From the NCBI GenBank assembly GCA_964035795.1, contig OZ038321.1, forward strand, positions 14,997,971 through 15,061,970: DNA of 64,000 nt. Direction: 5' to 3'. Positions 37,750 through 49,700 of the stretch are shown one piece after another. Both the position numbers and the translations under genes were made by a program. The stretch comes from Pterobdella sp. o SKG-2022 (lineage: Eukaryota > Annelida > Clitellata > Hirudinida > Piscicolidae). The notes beneath the pieces were generated by a model, which saw only the letters and a program-made list of their open reading frames with translations, searched no databases and was not told where the DNA came from. Position 1 is the first letter of the stretch, and each line of letters starts with the position of its first letter.

Positions 37750-38100
37750 ATTAGCTAAACTAGCCTATTAACAAAAACGATTTGAATCAAACACTTTCCT
37801 TAACTGAATAATAATACGAAGCTTTTCGTAAGTTGAACTCACATTATCAATTACACAAACTTAAAGACGTTGTTAACTGCCATGGTAACATCATTTTGTT
37901 GCACAAATGCAATGTTGGCAGCAGTTCTTTGCATGTCATTGGTCGTTTCTTTTAGTTTGAAAAATATATCGGCTATGAGTTTGGAATAAAATTATGATTA
38001 ACTAAACTAGCTTATTAACAAAAACGATTTGAATCAAACACTTTTACGAAAAGCTTCGTATTATTATTCAGTTAACAAAAGTGTTTGATTCAAATCGTTA
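37750..38100. repeat. Foldback family A, two partial copies
   Basis: A left arm at 37775-37858 (CGATTTGAATCAAACAC ... GAAGCTTTTCGTAAGTTGAA) lacks its partner. At 38010-38100 a compact copy reads CGATTTGAATCAAACACTTT directly into its inverse, GTGTTTGATTCAAATCG. Both follow the same 30-base flank. Confidence 0.75.
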
Positions 38101-38341
38101 TAAATGAAATGTTTTATTTTATACATGTTTTTTGAAAAAATTAAAAATTGTTATACAAAAAAAAGTTTACAGTGAATTATATAAAAATATATATTTTTCA
38201 AAAATAATTATATAATTATTTAATATATTTTTTGAAAAATATATCTAAAAAATATTTATAAATTAGTATTCTATGGCCAAGTGATACATTTGTAAATACA
38301 CGCGGACGCTTTTGTTATAATTGAAGTTGTTGCTAAAAATT

Positions 38342-39662
38342 ATGAGTAAGTTAAATTTTTTAAATATTTTTATTTTTTAATTTATTTTTTTTACTAGGCA
38401 AAATTAATCTTATATTTGGATTATATTTTTACATAAGAAAATGCATGATGGTCTAATTATCGTTCACTTGATCTATCTTATTTTAATACTTTTTAAGCTG
38501 ATTTCACTCCAAGAGGTAGAGGTGGTGGTTATGGAGGAAGGGGAGGTGGTGGAGGAAGAGGCGGTAGAGGTGGAGGTGGCAGAGGAGGTTTTGGTGGTAG
38601 AGGAGGCTTCAAAGGCACACCTGACGGAGGTGGCAGGGGTGGAGGTCGTGGTAGAGGGGGTGGCGGGCGTGGTGGTGGTCGAGGAAGAGGGGGCCGTGGT
38701 GGAGGAGGAATGAAAGGAGGCAAACAAGTGATTGTCGAACCACACAGACAGTCGGGTGTTTTCGTTGCTAGAGGAAAAGAAGATGCCCTTCTGACTAAAA
38801 ATTTAGTTGTTGGTGAATCTGTTTATGGAGAAAAAAGAATTTCAGCAGATGAAGGTGAAAACAAAATTGAATATCGTATGTGGAATCCTTTTAGAAGTAA
38901 GTTAGGAGCTGCTATTCTTGGAGGAATAGGAGAAATAAATATGAAGCCAGGATCAAAAGTTTTATACTTAGGTGCTGCCTCAGGTACATCAGTTTCACAT
39001 GTTTCTGATATTGTTGGAGAAGAAGGATTAGTATATGCCGTTGAATTCAGTTCTAGAAGTGGTAGAGATCTTCTAAACATGGCCAAAAAACGAACAAATG
39101 TGATACCTATCATAGAAGATGCCAGACATCCACATAAGTACCGCATGCTTGTTGGAATGGTAGACACAATTTTTGCTGATGTTGCTCAGCCTGATCAAGC
39201 AAGAATTGTTGCCATAAATGCCCACAATTTTTTGAAAAACTCAGGATATGCTGTTATTTCCATCAAGGTAATTTAAACTATGTTCCATTTTTATATTTAT
39301 GCTTTGATGGTTTATAAATTTTACAGGCAAACTGTATTGATAGCACAGCATCATCAGAGGCAGTTTTTGCATCTGAAATTGAAAAATTAAAAGCAGAGAA
39401 GTTCAAAATGAAAGAAATGTTGACTTTAGAGCCTTATGAAAGAGATCATGCTGTAGTAGTTGCACAGTACAGGTATTTTTCTTTTATAATTCTTTATAAT
39501 AATCATCTCATGTTGATATTTATGGCATATCAAAAAGCTCAGTATTTTTCAGTTAATAAAAGTTTAATGTAATTTACTCTAATTTAGGCTAATTCGTACT
39601 TCAATTTTTTATAACTTGTAACATTTCATTGCTACATTTTCAGACCACCTCCAAAGAATTGA
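38342..39662 (+). CDS. FBL: Fibrillarin, box C/D snoRNP 2'-O-methyltransferase, 4 exons
   Basis: Nucleolar enzyme that methylates rRNA riboses guided by C/D snoRNAs. Exons are 38342-38345, 38498-39267, 39327-39472 and 39644-39662; 939 nt, 312 aa, close to the human 321. The first exon is only ATG plus one base. A Gly/Arg-rich (GAR) region covers roughly residues 6-75, with RGGRGG-type repeats. The methyltransferase follows: [47 protein letters not shown]-binding [49 protein letters not shown] and ISIKANCIDST. The end is YRPPPKN, as in other fibrillarins. All catalytic segments are present. It is convergent with the dynein light chain gene, 362 bases away. Confidence 0.97.
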
Positions 39663-40024
39663 TACTATTTTGATAAACTGTTTATTACTTTATATAATTA
39701 TGAATTAACTGAAATTTTTCTTGTTTTTTTTTAAATGACATTTTTCAGTTTTTTTTTCAAAATGTATCTAATTTTTTTTCACTAAAATAATATGAACAAT
39801 TGTTTGGAATAGTGAATTTTTTTGATTTTCAGAAAAAATTATAAAACTTGAAACAGGAATATAATTTTAGATATAAATATATCATTTGATTTAATATCTG
39901 GAGTAAGAATAATGTATAAAGTAAATTTATATAAAAAGTTAAACTAAATGAAGTTTACATGAGGGGTAATTTGAATCAATGAGAAAGGTTTAGATGATTT
40001 TAAATTATGAAATGAATAGATATT
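39663..40024. other. Short convergent intergenic region
   Basis: Shared 3' flank of fibrillarin (+) and the dynein light chain gene (-). AT-rich with no coding sequence. Confidence 0.5.
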
Positions 40025-40595
40025 TCAAACACTGAGCCCAAAAACGCTGACTACACAATACATAGTCTTGTTTTCCCATCTTATAGTGCAACTACCTGCA
40101 AGGCAATGAAATAGAGATAATAATAGTTGAACTTGAATAGAGGAGTAAGAATAACCATCTGTAGCATTATCCCAGTAGCATGAGCTTGCTGTGTGTAAAC
40201 CACCCCCATTTTTTTGCATTATTACACAAGTAACTGTATATTTTAAATGAATTAATCATAAAAAATTTAACAATCATAGGAAAATATATTAACCTATGTA
40301 TTTGAAAGGTTTTTCTAGTTGTGAAAGTCTGTTTAGACATAGTTCTACTACATTAGATGTCCAAGCATTAACTTGAGAAACATTATATGCGTTGGTTCCT
40401 ATAGCTGATTCAATAGACTGAAAATAGTTTGTTAAAATATAACGTTGAATACATCAAAACTTTCAAACTGACCTCTTTTATTATATTACTAACTTCTTCA
40501 AGCACAAATTGATTCTGAAATAAATCAAAATTGTACTCAATTGTTTTGTTACAAAGCTGATTCTACCTCTTCAGAAACTTGTTTCGGTTCTTCCA
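40025..40595 (-). CDS. DYNLT: Dynein light chain, Tctex-type (DYNLT1/3), 5 exons
   Basis: Light chain of cytoplasmic dynein, bound to the intermediate chain. Start at 40595 ([10 protein letters not shown]), then [14 protein letters not shown] (about 40472-40515), [20 protein letters not shown] with [10 protein letters not shown] (about 40300-40420), [19 protein letters not shown] (about 40150-40230), and [20 protein letters not shown] to the stop at 40025-40027. Length is about 113 aa, as in human DYNLT1. Splice phases agree at every junction I checked. A downstream reading frame runs through the last intron, which can mislead gene finders. No odd residue was noticed. Confidence 0.95.
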
Positions 40596-41671
40596 TAGCA
40601 GTCTGTTTTAGAAAAATTGCTAAATTGGTTTATAAAATAAATTTATATTTTATAATACAAGAAAAAAATATTAGAGTAGTGAATACAGTTAAAATTTAGC
40701 CTTTAATTACAAATTTAATTAGTCAAGCAATATGTGAATGAAAACATAGAATTAATGAATAAGCAAAGAAACCTAAAAAATTAGACGCATAAAAAATTTG
40801 ATTAATAATCAACGTTAAACAACCAAAACATTTTTCATTATAAGTTTTTTGTTGAAGAAAATAACAAATTTTGTAGATATTTTTTGGTGCTTAAAACTTA
40901 TCCATTTACTGGGTAAGTCTTCACGGTACAAAATTTAGGAGAATAACCCTTAAATCGCATGCGCCTAAAAATTTTACAACTAAACACAAAACGCACAAAA
41001 GTATTTAAAAAAGTTTCTTGAAGATGAATTTGTTGAAAATGAAGTTATTGAGAAAGAATTGTTGAAGATGAGGTTGAGATGTTTCTGCCTCACGAGGTTG
41101 AACTTGCAAGAAAAAATTTTTTTCAAACCGTACAGTTGAACTCAAATTCTTTATTTCTACGCTTATTATGAATATGGCTAGCTTTTAAACATTTATGATT
41201 TGAAATATTTTTAAGAATTAAGACTTTTACTAATCAACCAATCACAATTAAGAGGCTAATTTTACCGTGGAGCCGCTCGCCCAAATACTACCATACCACG
41301 CAGTCATCTCAGATATTTTAGTCATATTTGTTATCACCTTTTTTAATTTATAATTTATTACTCCACGATCGCTATATTAATCGTATTTTATAAATTGACT
41401 TGATTATATAATTATCAGCTTTATAATGTACATTGACTTACAAAAACAATATATAATTTTTTAGAGATTATTTTTTCTTCGATATTGAGTTTTAATGATT
41501 TCTTCATAATTTGAGAAACTTTTAAACAAAAATTTGATGAAAGATTGAAATGAAAATTTAAAACCTAATCATAAATATGATATAGTTTTACATTTCAAAA
41601 ATTCTGAATATTCATTCAAGATGCCATAGATACATGCGTGGTTTTAGAAAAAGCCTGAAAAAAAAATCTCC
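40596..41671. other. Intergenic, AT-rich
   Basis: The left end should hold the DYNLT promoter. No other feature recognised. Confidence 0.4.
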
Positions 41672-41750
41672 AAGAGGAAAACCGTCATGGCTATGGATGT
41701 TGTGTAGGCTCTGAAAAGACAAGGTAGAACTTTGTACGGTTTTCGGAGAT
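41672..41750 (+). pseudogene. Histone H4 pseudogene, C-terminal fragment
   Basis: Reads KRKTVMAMDVV, stop, ALKRQGRTLYGFRR: the last 25 or so residues of H4 with the Tyr before ALKRQGR changed to TAG, Thr to Met, and the final Gly-Gly to Arg-Arg without a stop at the usual place. No upstream H4 sequence is recognisable. A histone-type 3' stem-loop follows about 60 bases on, so this is a remnant of a real H4 gene rather than a chance match. Confidence 0.85.
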
Positions 41751-41809
41751 TAAAAAGCTTTTGAATCTATTGTCATGAGGTCTTATTCTTTTAACAAACG
41801 GTCCTTTTC

Positions 41810-41825
41810 AGGGCCACCAATTGAA
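41810..41825 (+). terminator. Histone mRNA 3' stem-loop (of the H4 remnant)
   Basis: GGTCCTTTTCAGGGCC fits the histone 3' processing hairpin consensus (GGYYYTTHTNARRRCC), with a T-G pair in the stem. It is at the spacing expected for the H4 fragment upstream. Confidence 0.8.
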
Positions 41826-42327
41826 AATATCTAAAAGGCATTTTGTTTTTTTATTTCATGAGTTTAAATTAAGAATTGTATTTATTTTTCTTGAGGTACA
41901 AAGCTATTATAGTGGCTAGTAAAGATGTTTTGCTAGAAAGCTCCAAAGTTTGTATATCATTCAAATAGATACATATATTATTGACACGCTTTAAGATTCT
42001 TTTAACTTATAATAATTAAATGATAATTTTAGATATTACTATGGAAACATAGATAAATTTTAATTCTACACACCAAAGTTATTGCAAAAAAATATCGCAA
42101 ATCCAATTAATTCAAATTGATACTATTAGTGCTTTAGAATAAACTGCATTGTTAAGGCCTACGAAAAATTTTTTTTACGGTTTCGTCATAAGCAATTGTA
42201 ATTGCGCATTGGCCGAAAGGCATACGCGGCATTGGAGTTATCTTTCAAACGAATTATATGAATAAAACCAAATGAATAAACGCATGAATAAAACGAAAAA
42301 ATTTCATTTAAACGCCTCAAATTTGGT
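41826..42327. other. Spacer between histone units
   Basis: No gene recognised. A slightly GC-richer patch lies at about 42180-42240. Confidence 0.4.
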
Positions 42328-42343
42328 GGCTCTGAAAAGAGCC
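42328..42343 (-). terminator. Histone mRNA 3' stem-loop of H2A
   Basis: On the minus strand, GGCTCTTTTCAGAGCC: a perfect six-pair stem with the standard TTTC loop, about 73 bases after the H2A stop codon. It marks H2A as a replication-dependent, non-polyadenylated histone gene. Confidence 0.95.
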
Positions 42344-42416
42344 ATTTGTTATTGGCATTGGTTATGAAAAATCAATTCGGAAGGGCAAATTATTGACTGG
42401 AAACCGCCTGACTTCC

Positions 42417-42788
42417 TCAAGTGGTGGCGGTCTTTTTGTGCAAAAGAACCGCTTGGATGTTGGGCAAAACACCACCTTGAGCGATCGTTATACCAGAAAG
42501 TAACTTGTTCAACTCTTCGTCGTTTCTGATTGCGAGTTGCAAATGACGAGGGATGATTCTGGTCTTCTTGTTATCATGAGCAGCGTTGCCAGCCAACTCG
42601 AGCACTTTGGCCGCCAAGTATTCCATCACTGCGGCCAAATAGACGGGAGCACCGGCACCGATTCTTTCGGCGTAGTTACCTTTTCTAAGTAACCTGTGAA
42701 TTCTTCCAACGGGGAATTGAAGTCCAGCACGACTCGACCTAGTCTTTGACTTTCCCTTCACCTTTCCACCTTTACCTCTTCTGGACAT
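42417..42788 (-). CDS. H2A: Histone H2A, replication-dependent
   Basis: Intronless, 123 aa, full canonical H2[21 protein letters not shown] tail, [38 protein letters not shown], acidic-patch residues in NDEELNKLL, and the docking end [12 protein letters not shown]. The C-terminus is short (HKKTATT) with no SQ motif of H2A.X. Its higher GC than the neighbourhood is usual for histones. The 3' stem-loop sits at 42328-42343. No H2B, H3, H1 or intact H4 was found nearby, so it is isolated here except for an H4 remnant 670 bases away. Confidence 0.98.
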   Translation of the reverse strand: MSRRGKGGKVKGKSKTRSSRAGLQFPVGRIHRLLRKGNYAERIGAGAPVYLAAVMEYLAAKVLELAGNAAHDNKKTRIIPRHLQLAIRNDEELNKLLSGITIAQGGVLPNIQAVLLHKKTATT

Positions 42789-42864
42789 ATTTCTTGATGA
42801 AAATTGAAAAAGCTACGATGCTCGTTTTCAAAAAGGACCTTTGTTGACCAGAAAAATTATCGTG

Positions 42865-43059
42865 TTATGGTTTCCCATTGTTTTTCCACGTATTCATAAC
42901 ATACTTCTGGGCATCAGTTATTACAAGCATTCTTCTTATTCTTGAAGAGAATGTGGCCGATGTTTCAGGTTTCATGTCTTTCTTCAACTTTTTTGTAAAT
43001 GCCCTCTGATGTTTTGGTAGTTTGTGGTTGGTTTTTGATATGTTTGTTTTTATGCTCAC
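42865..43059 (-). other. Unassigned open frame upstream of H2A
   Basis: 64 codons with MKPETSATFSSRIRRMLVIT in the middle, basic and without recognised homology. It lies where a divergent histone partner would sit but does not match H2B, and it abuts a LINE. It may be transposon-derived or chance. Confidence 0.2.
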
Positions 43060-45025
43060 TCAGTCTTCTTATCTGATCCCCATCTTATTCAATTTTCTCT
43101 CCCTTCCAACCCCATCAAACTCTCCTCTACTATCAAAGTATCTACTCGTTCTTGGTCTCAACTTGACAAAAAACTTTTCAGTCAACTTCTTTCTGCTTCT
43201 TCTTCTTTTGACTCTTCTTTCACTGACGTCGATGACTTTGTTTTCGTTCTAGACTGTCTTATCACTAATAGTTTGAATGTGCTTTTTCCCATTAAATCTT
43301 TTTCCTACCGTCTTTCCTCCTTCAAAGCTCCTTGGTTCGACGGTGAATGCGTCAAATCCAAAAGTACTTTACGCAAGCTTGAACGTTCTTATCGTTCCTC
43401 TCATGATCTTTGGCTTTCTCACCTATCAACCTATCGCTTTCTTTTTCACTTCATACACTCAAGCATTTTCTCTTGTTTCTGTCTTTCTCTCATTTTTCAC
43501 CCATGACCTTCACAGACTTCATCATCAGCCCGGCGTAAGAACCCACCTTCATCAAATATGTATCTTCATTTTCCTGCTTCCTCGACCTAATTCCTGCCAA
43601 AATTCTTAATGATCTTTCCTCCTTCTTTTATACCATCCTTCTCAACCTATAAACCTTTCTCTAGCTACTTCTAAATTTTCCACCTCCTTTAAATCATCTA
43701 TCGTTACTTTCTCTCGATCCTTCTATCATCTCCAACTACCGTCCTATTTCTAATCTTTCCTTTCTTTCCAAAATTGTTGAAAAAGCTATTTACCTCCAAC
43801 TTTCAGACTTTTTTCTTTTAAACAATCTTTTTCTCTCTACCCAATCTGGCTTTCAACCTTCCCATTCTAATAAAACCTGCCTTCTAAAAATCTCTAATGA
43901 TGCTCTTTTAGTTTCCGACTCTGGTAATCTTTCTCTTCTCCTTTCTCTTGACTTTTCTTCTGCTTTTGATACTGTTGACCAGTTTCTTTTACTTCAGCAT
44001 CTTAACTCCTTTTTTGGTATTTCTGGCTCTTCTCTTTTCTTCTACCAGTTTAACCGTTCTTCCATTGTTTCTATTAACAACTCTTCATCTTTTCCTCTTT
44101 CTGTTTCTTTTAGTGTTCTTCAAAGGATCTGTTCTCGGCCTTTTCTCTCCATTCTTTATACCAGTCATCTCCCTTGTCTTATCGACTCTTTCTCTTTTCA
44201 GTCAGTTTTTTACTGATGACACCTACATCTTCTCTTCTTTTCCTCTTTCTTCTACTCTTGAAAAACTTAGCCTTTGTCTTGGTTCTATTCTTTTCTGGAA
44301 AGACTTCATGCATCTCAAACTAAATCTTTCTAAATTTAACTTCATCTATCTTACTAGTTCCAAATCTCTCCCTTTCTCTCTTCCCTCCCATTATGACCTC
44401 TGACCTTACTATTGATCTGTCTTCCACTATTCGTAGTCTTGGCTTTCTTCTTATCTTTCTTTCAAGCCTCAAATTCTCTCCGTTGCTTTTTTAAGTTTTT
44501 ATCACCTACATCGCATCAGACAGATCTCTTCTTATCTTGATGATGCCTTTTATAAGATTCTTGTCTGATCTCTCCCGACTTGATTACTGCAACTCTTTAG
44601 ACTATAATTTTCCTAAATCTACCCTCTACCCTCTTACTAAGGCTTTCAACTCTATTGATCTCTAATATTCTTAAATTCTCTCATCTCTTATCGATCTTCA
44701 CTGGCTACCTCTTCACTTTCGCTCTTTCTTCAAAATCTGTTCTCTCATGAATAAAATTTCTCATTCTACTTCACCTTCCTATCTTTCTAACCTCTTACTA
44801 CCTTCTAAACGTGCTGGCCTACGGTCCTCTACTCGCTCTCAGCTCTTCATTATCTCTCCCTCTCATTCTTAAGCTAAAAGTGCATTTTCTTTTTTTGGTC
44901 CATTTTTTTAGAACTCCCTTCTTCCGAATCTTGAGTTTTTTTTTTAATTTTTTAAGCAGTTCATAATAAAGCGTCTCTGAACGATGCGTACGAGGCGCTA
45001 TATAAGTATTTCACATTATTATTAA
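43060..45025 (+). mobile_element. Degenerate LINE (CR1/L2-like), near full RT region
   Basis: T/C-rich sequence in many broken frames. Signals in order: FDSSFTDVDDFVFVLDCLI with KAPWFDGECVKSKSTLRKLE (endonuclease-RT linker, 43200-43400), SNYRPISNLSFLSKIVEKAI (43730-43790), DFSSAFDTVDQ (RT motif A, about 43955), QFFTDDTYIFSS (the FADD box, with Thr; about 44210), LNLSKFNFIY (44330), SRLDYCNSL-like DLSRLDYCNSL (44570). It ends GCGCTATATAAGTATTTCAC followed by ATTATTATTA, a tandem-repeat tail. It is clearly inactive. Confidence 0.85.
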
Positions 45026-46764
45026 GACTGATAACTAAAATCTTCAGACAAGCCCAAAAACCCTAATGTTTATATCTAAAGCCTTAAGCATGTCCAAGAC
45101 TTTTAGGTGTGCTCACAAACTACATTAACTAGATCTGGAGGCTACTTGAAATTTTGAGGTTTGTCTAATATTCTAAGACTTACTTGAGAGCATCTGAAAC
45201 ATTTCTCAAAATAATTCTCTTATAAGTTGAGGGTTGAAAATTTTAATTCTTAATTAATTTGACTACTGAAAAACTTTTACAATCATTTATTCATTATCAA
45301 ATAACTTTTTATATATCGATAAAACGTTAGAAAAGAAAAGTTTAAAAAGAGTACTAGTTTCGATAAAACTGATAAAATTCTAAAAATAACTTACACGTCA
45401 ACTAAAAGATGTAAGACATGAACGCTTTGACAAGATTTTCTAGCCAGTCCAAAACCAATCGCCCACAAAAAAACAAAATTATATAATCAATAAGCTTATA
45501 TTAATATTCTTGAGAAAATGAAATGAAAAAAACTGTTCCAAGCAATAAAATGAGAGTAACATCAGAGGAGAAATTGCATACACACAGAGATCCTTAAAGA
45601 AACAAAGATATAACCTGGGACACTCGACTTAACACTAAAGGCCATCCTCTCAACTAAAAACTAAAACAAACATAATGTAAAAATAATATAAATATTGACA
45701 TTTACCAAAACCTTCTAAAAACATAAGTATTCCTATTATTGACTTAAGCTTTGAAATCCAGTTAAAGATGATAAAATAATGGATAAGTCTAGTGAGACGC
45801 CGTATTAACAATAACTGTGGAATGAACATGTGCAAGGCTATTATAAGTGCAATGAACAGGAGTTACAAATAATGAGTGGAAGTACCATATTTGAAGTTTT
45901 ATATAATTTCAAATATAGGAAACTAATGTTTGTTTTTCTCATTATTATTAATGATTAGTTTCATTTAAACGTACTCAAAAAACAATTTTTTCTTTAATTA
46001 AATACAACTTTTAAAGCATGAATATACTAGTATCACTTTTTGAGCAACTCTTTAAATTTGAAGATTTATTAGTGCTTTATAAAAAAATGTCATATCTGTC
46101 CCCATGGTCTTGTTTCATAGTCGTTTGATCATATGCAAACACATGCCAAATATATGATTCAAATTGAAAGCGGTATAATACAAGCTTAATAAAGCTTAGC
46201 TTCTTTATGAATACACATAAAAAAATAAAATAAAAACTAAGGATAAATGCACGTTAAAATTCAACATTAGTGAGGCAGAGGTAATACTTAAGACTGAAAT
46301 AGTGGGTAAATAATAGGGTCTTACAGCAAAGATTCAACTTGATATTTGAGAATTCTTTATGCATCTCTCAATGGGATTTACAGAATAAATTTAATCTTTT
46401 TTAAAACTTAATTTAGTTTAATAAAATTAAAATTTAAAAAACCTTTTAAATTGAAAATCTTTCATAAGGAAAAATAAGAAAAATATTAATGTAGAACAAA
46501 CAAAAACTATTTACAGAAAATAACAAAAACGAAAAATAATTAGTATAGAAAAAAACCCTATAACAATAATAACAATAAAAAAAAATGAAACAAAAAAAAT
46601 ATACATTTTTTGTATTTATGATATAGATATTTTGATTAATATACATTATCAAGGATAAGGCAAATACTTGAGAGCAATCAATAATAGTATTAGTAGAAAA
46701 GTTAAAACTTTAATATTATCACAACCATTATTAACCAGAATGTTTCAAAAGACTATTGACGTGG
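45026..46764. other. Intergenic, AT-rich, PPAT 3' flank
   Basis: No coding similarity recognised. The right part should contain the 3' UTR of the minus-strand PPAT gene. Confidence 0.4.
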
Positions 46765-49700
46765 TCACCATTCGAGTTGCATGGGGTATTTGCCAGTGAG
46801 GCAGGCAGTGCAGTAGCCTCCGTCACTCACTGTTGCCCCCTCTCCCACGCAGCTCTCCAAGCCTTCCACACTTATGTATCGGATGCTATCAGCTCCTGTT
46901 CATTTATGTGATCATTTAAGGTTAAATATTTCAATGGTGATGGAAAGTTTTTAGTGAATATAATTCAATTTATACAGCACTGTAGTGATGTATCGTGTAT
47001 CAAAAAGTGAAACATATTTGAGTTTATGATGCATTTGAGTGACCAAATGATTTTGAAAAAATAGTCATTCAATTAGATTCTAAAAACTTCATGATTAGAA
47101 AAAAGGAAACAGGGTTATTGAAATACATTGAAAGCGAAAGACTTTGTGCTGAAGTATACATGCTTTCTATAAATATTGAATAAAAAGTAGATATATTATT
47201 ATTAAACAAAACTAGTATATACAGTGGATCCACGTCTTAGTGGATAAAATTAAGAGTTATAAAAACATGAATGTATTGAAGTATGAAGACACTTCAAAAG
47301 ACAAAAAAGTCAAAACACTGCACCCACCCATGTATTGCTCAAGTTGTTCCAGGGAATAAAGGTTAGCAATCAATTCCTCCTTTGTAGGGATGTTTATGCC
47401 CATGTAACACGGATGTTTGATTGGAGGCGAAGCTATTCTGATGTGTACCTGCGTGTGTTTGCGAACAAGTAAGATGGCTGCGCGATTTTTTGAACTTTAC
47501 TTAATTAAAAACTGAAAATTTCACTCAAATGTAACATGAACAGATAAAAAATAATCAGTAAACAGTTTCGCAGTCCTATTCTTGAAAAATTACAATGTTT
47601 CATTCAATCAAAAGTTCAAATAATTCAATTAAAGTTGACTTTAAAAAATTCAATTTAATTTGATAAATAATTTAAAATAATAAAAAACTCATAATGCTTA
47701 TAAATTTAGAGTTTATTCAATTTTTCGAAGAATTAAACAAAGATGGCGTTTTATATTTGGTTAAAAGTTAATAAAATGAAAAAAATTTGGAAAAAATTGA
47801 TTAGTTTGAAATAATTGAAAAAAATCAAAATTAGAGAATAAACTTTGTTAAGCTTATTCCTAACAAGTTTTCATAAATTTAGTCTACCATCATTTTTTTC
47901 TAGACTTGATGAAAAAAGGAGTGGCAATCAAAGAGGAGTAATGGTGGTTTTGAAAAACAAAATACGAAAAGGCTTAAAAAAATGAGACTTTAAACCATCA
48001 TCATCATCATCGTTTTGCGTCCGTTTTCATGCTAGCATGGGTTGGACGGGATCTCATAATGGCTCTTCTCCACAATCTACGATCTTGGGCAAGTTTAGGA
48101 TTGAGTTTCATTCTTCTAAGATCGTTGCTTATTAATTGGGAACATGTTTTTCTTGGTCTACCTTGTTCACGCTTACCCTCTACCACGACGTGCCTGCAAG
48201 CACTTGCTGGGTTACCAGCATCCATCTTAATTACATGTCCAAACCATCTGCGTAGCACCTCAGTGATGTCTGGAATTCCCAGTCTGTCCCTCAATTCATC
48301 TGATGATCTGCCATACATTAAGCTTACATTGTACATCCACCTGATCATCATCTTATCAGCTCTGGATATTCTAGTAATATCTTCCACCTTAAAAGGCCAA
48401 GTCTCACTACCATAAACCATAACACTCTTGACGAAAGCAGCATATAAACGCCCTTTTGTTTTTAGTGAAATGACCCGACTGGCTAATAGAGGTAACAGTA
48501 CCCTAAAACTCTTACAACCAGATCTTACACAGGCAATAGTACTAGCTTCAGCTCCACCAACAGCAATAATCATATCTCCTAGATAACAAAATTGGTTAAC
48601 CATTTCATATTTATTTGCATCAAGTTCAACGGCCTTATAAACCCTTTATCCAAAAGACTTGAAAATAAGGTTGCAGTGAGAAAGTAAAAATATGATCATA
48701 ATTGCAGTTTATGCTTCTACAAAAGTCGATGTAGCCATTGAAGCTGAAAATTTGTATGAAAAACTACAAGATTTGGTCACTGAAATAACCCAAGAATATC
48801 ATAACCACACTTGGAGACTTCAAAGCTAGGATAGGACCTTCAACAATACTTTCCAGACAATATGAGCCACACAACCCAGATAAAAAGAATAAAAACGGAA
48901 AAAAATTGGTTGATCTGTGCTATCAAAATGGCCTTGTTAGTACTAACACGATATTCCCCCACAAGAGAATTTACCAATGAACATGGTGTCATTCGGAGCA
49001 AAAAAAGGGCATGTTCTAAAAAACCTATGTTAGAATCAACCAGGAATATTGTTGACTAGTTACTGATACAGAAACTACAAGAAAGCCAAGTCTATTTCAG
49101 ATGATAACACAATAATATCTTTAAAATGTCTCCAGGTATTTGTAACAAGATGCTTCAGCTTAATCACAAATGGCAAAAAGTGAGAAAATCAAAGCTGAGA
49201 AGAATGACAGGCATCGAAAGAGTAAGTTTTGATTAAAAAAAAAACTTTGATAGCTTGGGCATTAAAAAAAAATGGTGAACAACAGAACCCCCAAAAAACT
49301 GCTGTCAGCTCCAATGCAAGGAGGTAAACAGACACCTGGAAGACAGAAACTAAGGTGGAATGATGTGATCAGCAAAAACATGGAAATGTTAAACATCTCA
49401 TACTCGGTGTCAATATCCTGGCTGTGTCTTCCTATCGAAAAATAAAAGTGGTTTGGCAAATCATGTCAGACAATCTCACGAAAAATCTATACACATGACT
49501 TGTCCACACTGCAACAAACAATTCAAGAAGTGGAGACCACCCAACCATGTTAAAGTGTTCTAGCTGCCCAATTGATTTCAGTTTTTGTGCGCCTGCTTTC
49601 TAATGGAAAAGCACAAAGAAAGTGTGTTTTCCTGCGTAAATATCAACCGAAATGATATATTGATTATATATTTTCAGAATTAACCTCCAGAGCTCCATTG

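Noticed and set aside
38473..38745. Pro-, Ser/Thr- and Glu/Val-rich open frames on both strands
   Set aside because: They are other-frame readings of the Gly/Arg repeat of fibrillarin exon 2.
40085..40150. Continuous reading through [15 protein letters not shown] in the dynein light chain
   Set aside because: The family sequence requires DG joined to SCTIRW, and splice sites in the right phase lie exactly there, so this is an intron.
42865..43059. H2B gene divergent from H2A
   Set aside because: The frame is basic and in the right position, but shows none of the H2B core motifs.
48029..48415. Plus-strand open frame of 128 aa
   Set aside because: Antisense of the better LINE C-terminal frame 48007-48603 on the minus strand.
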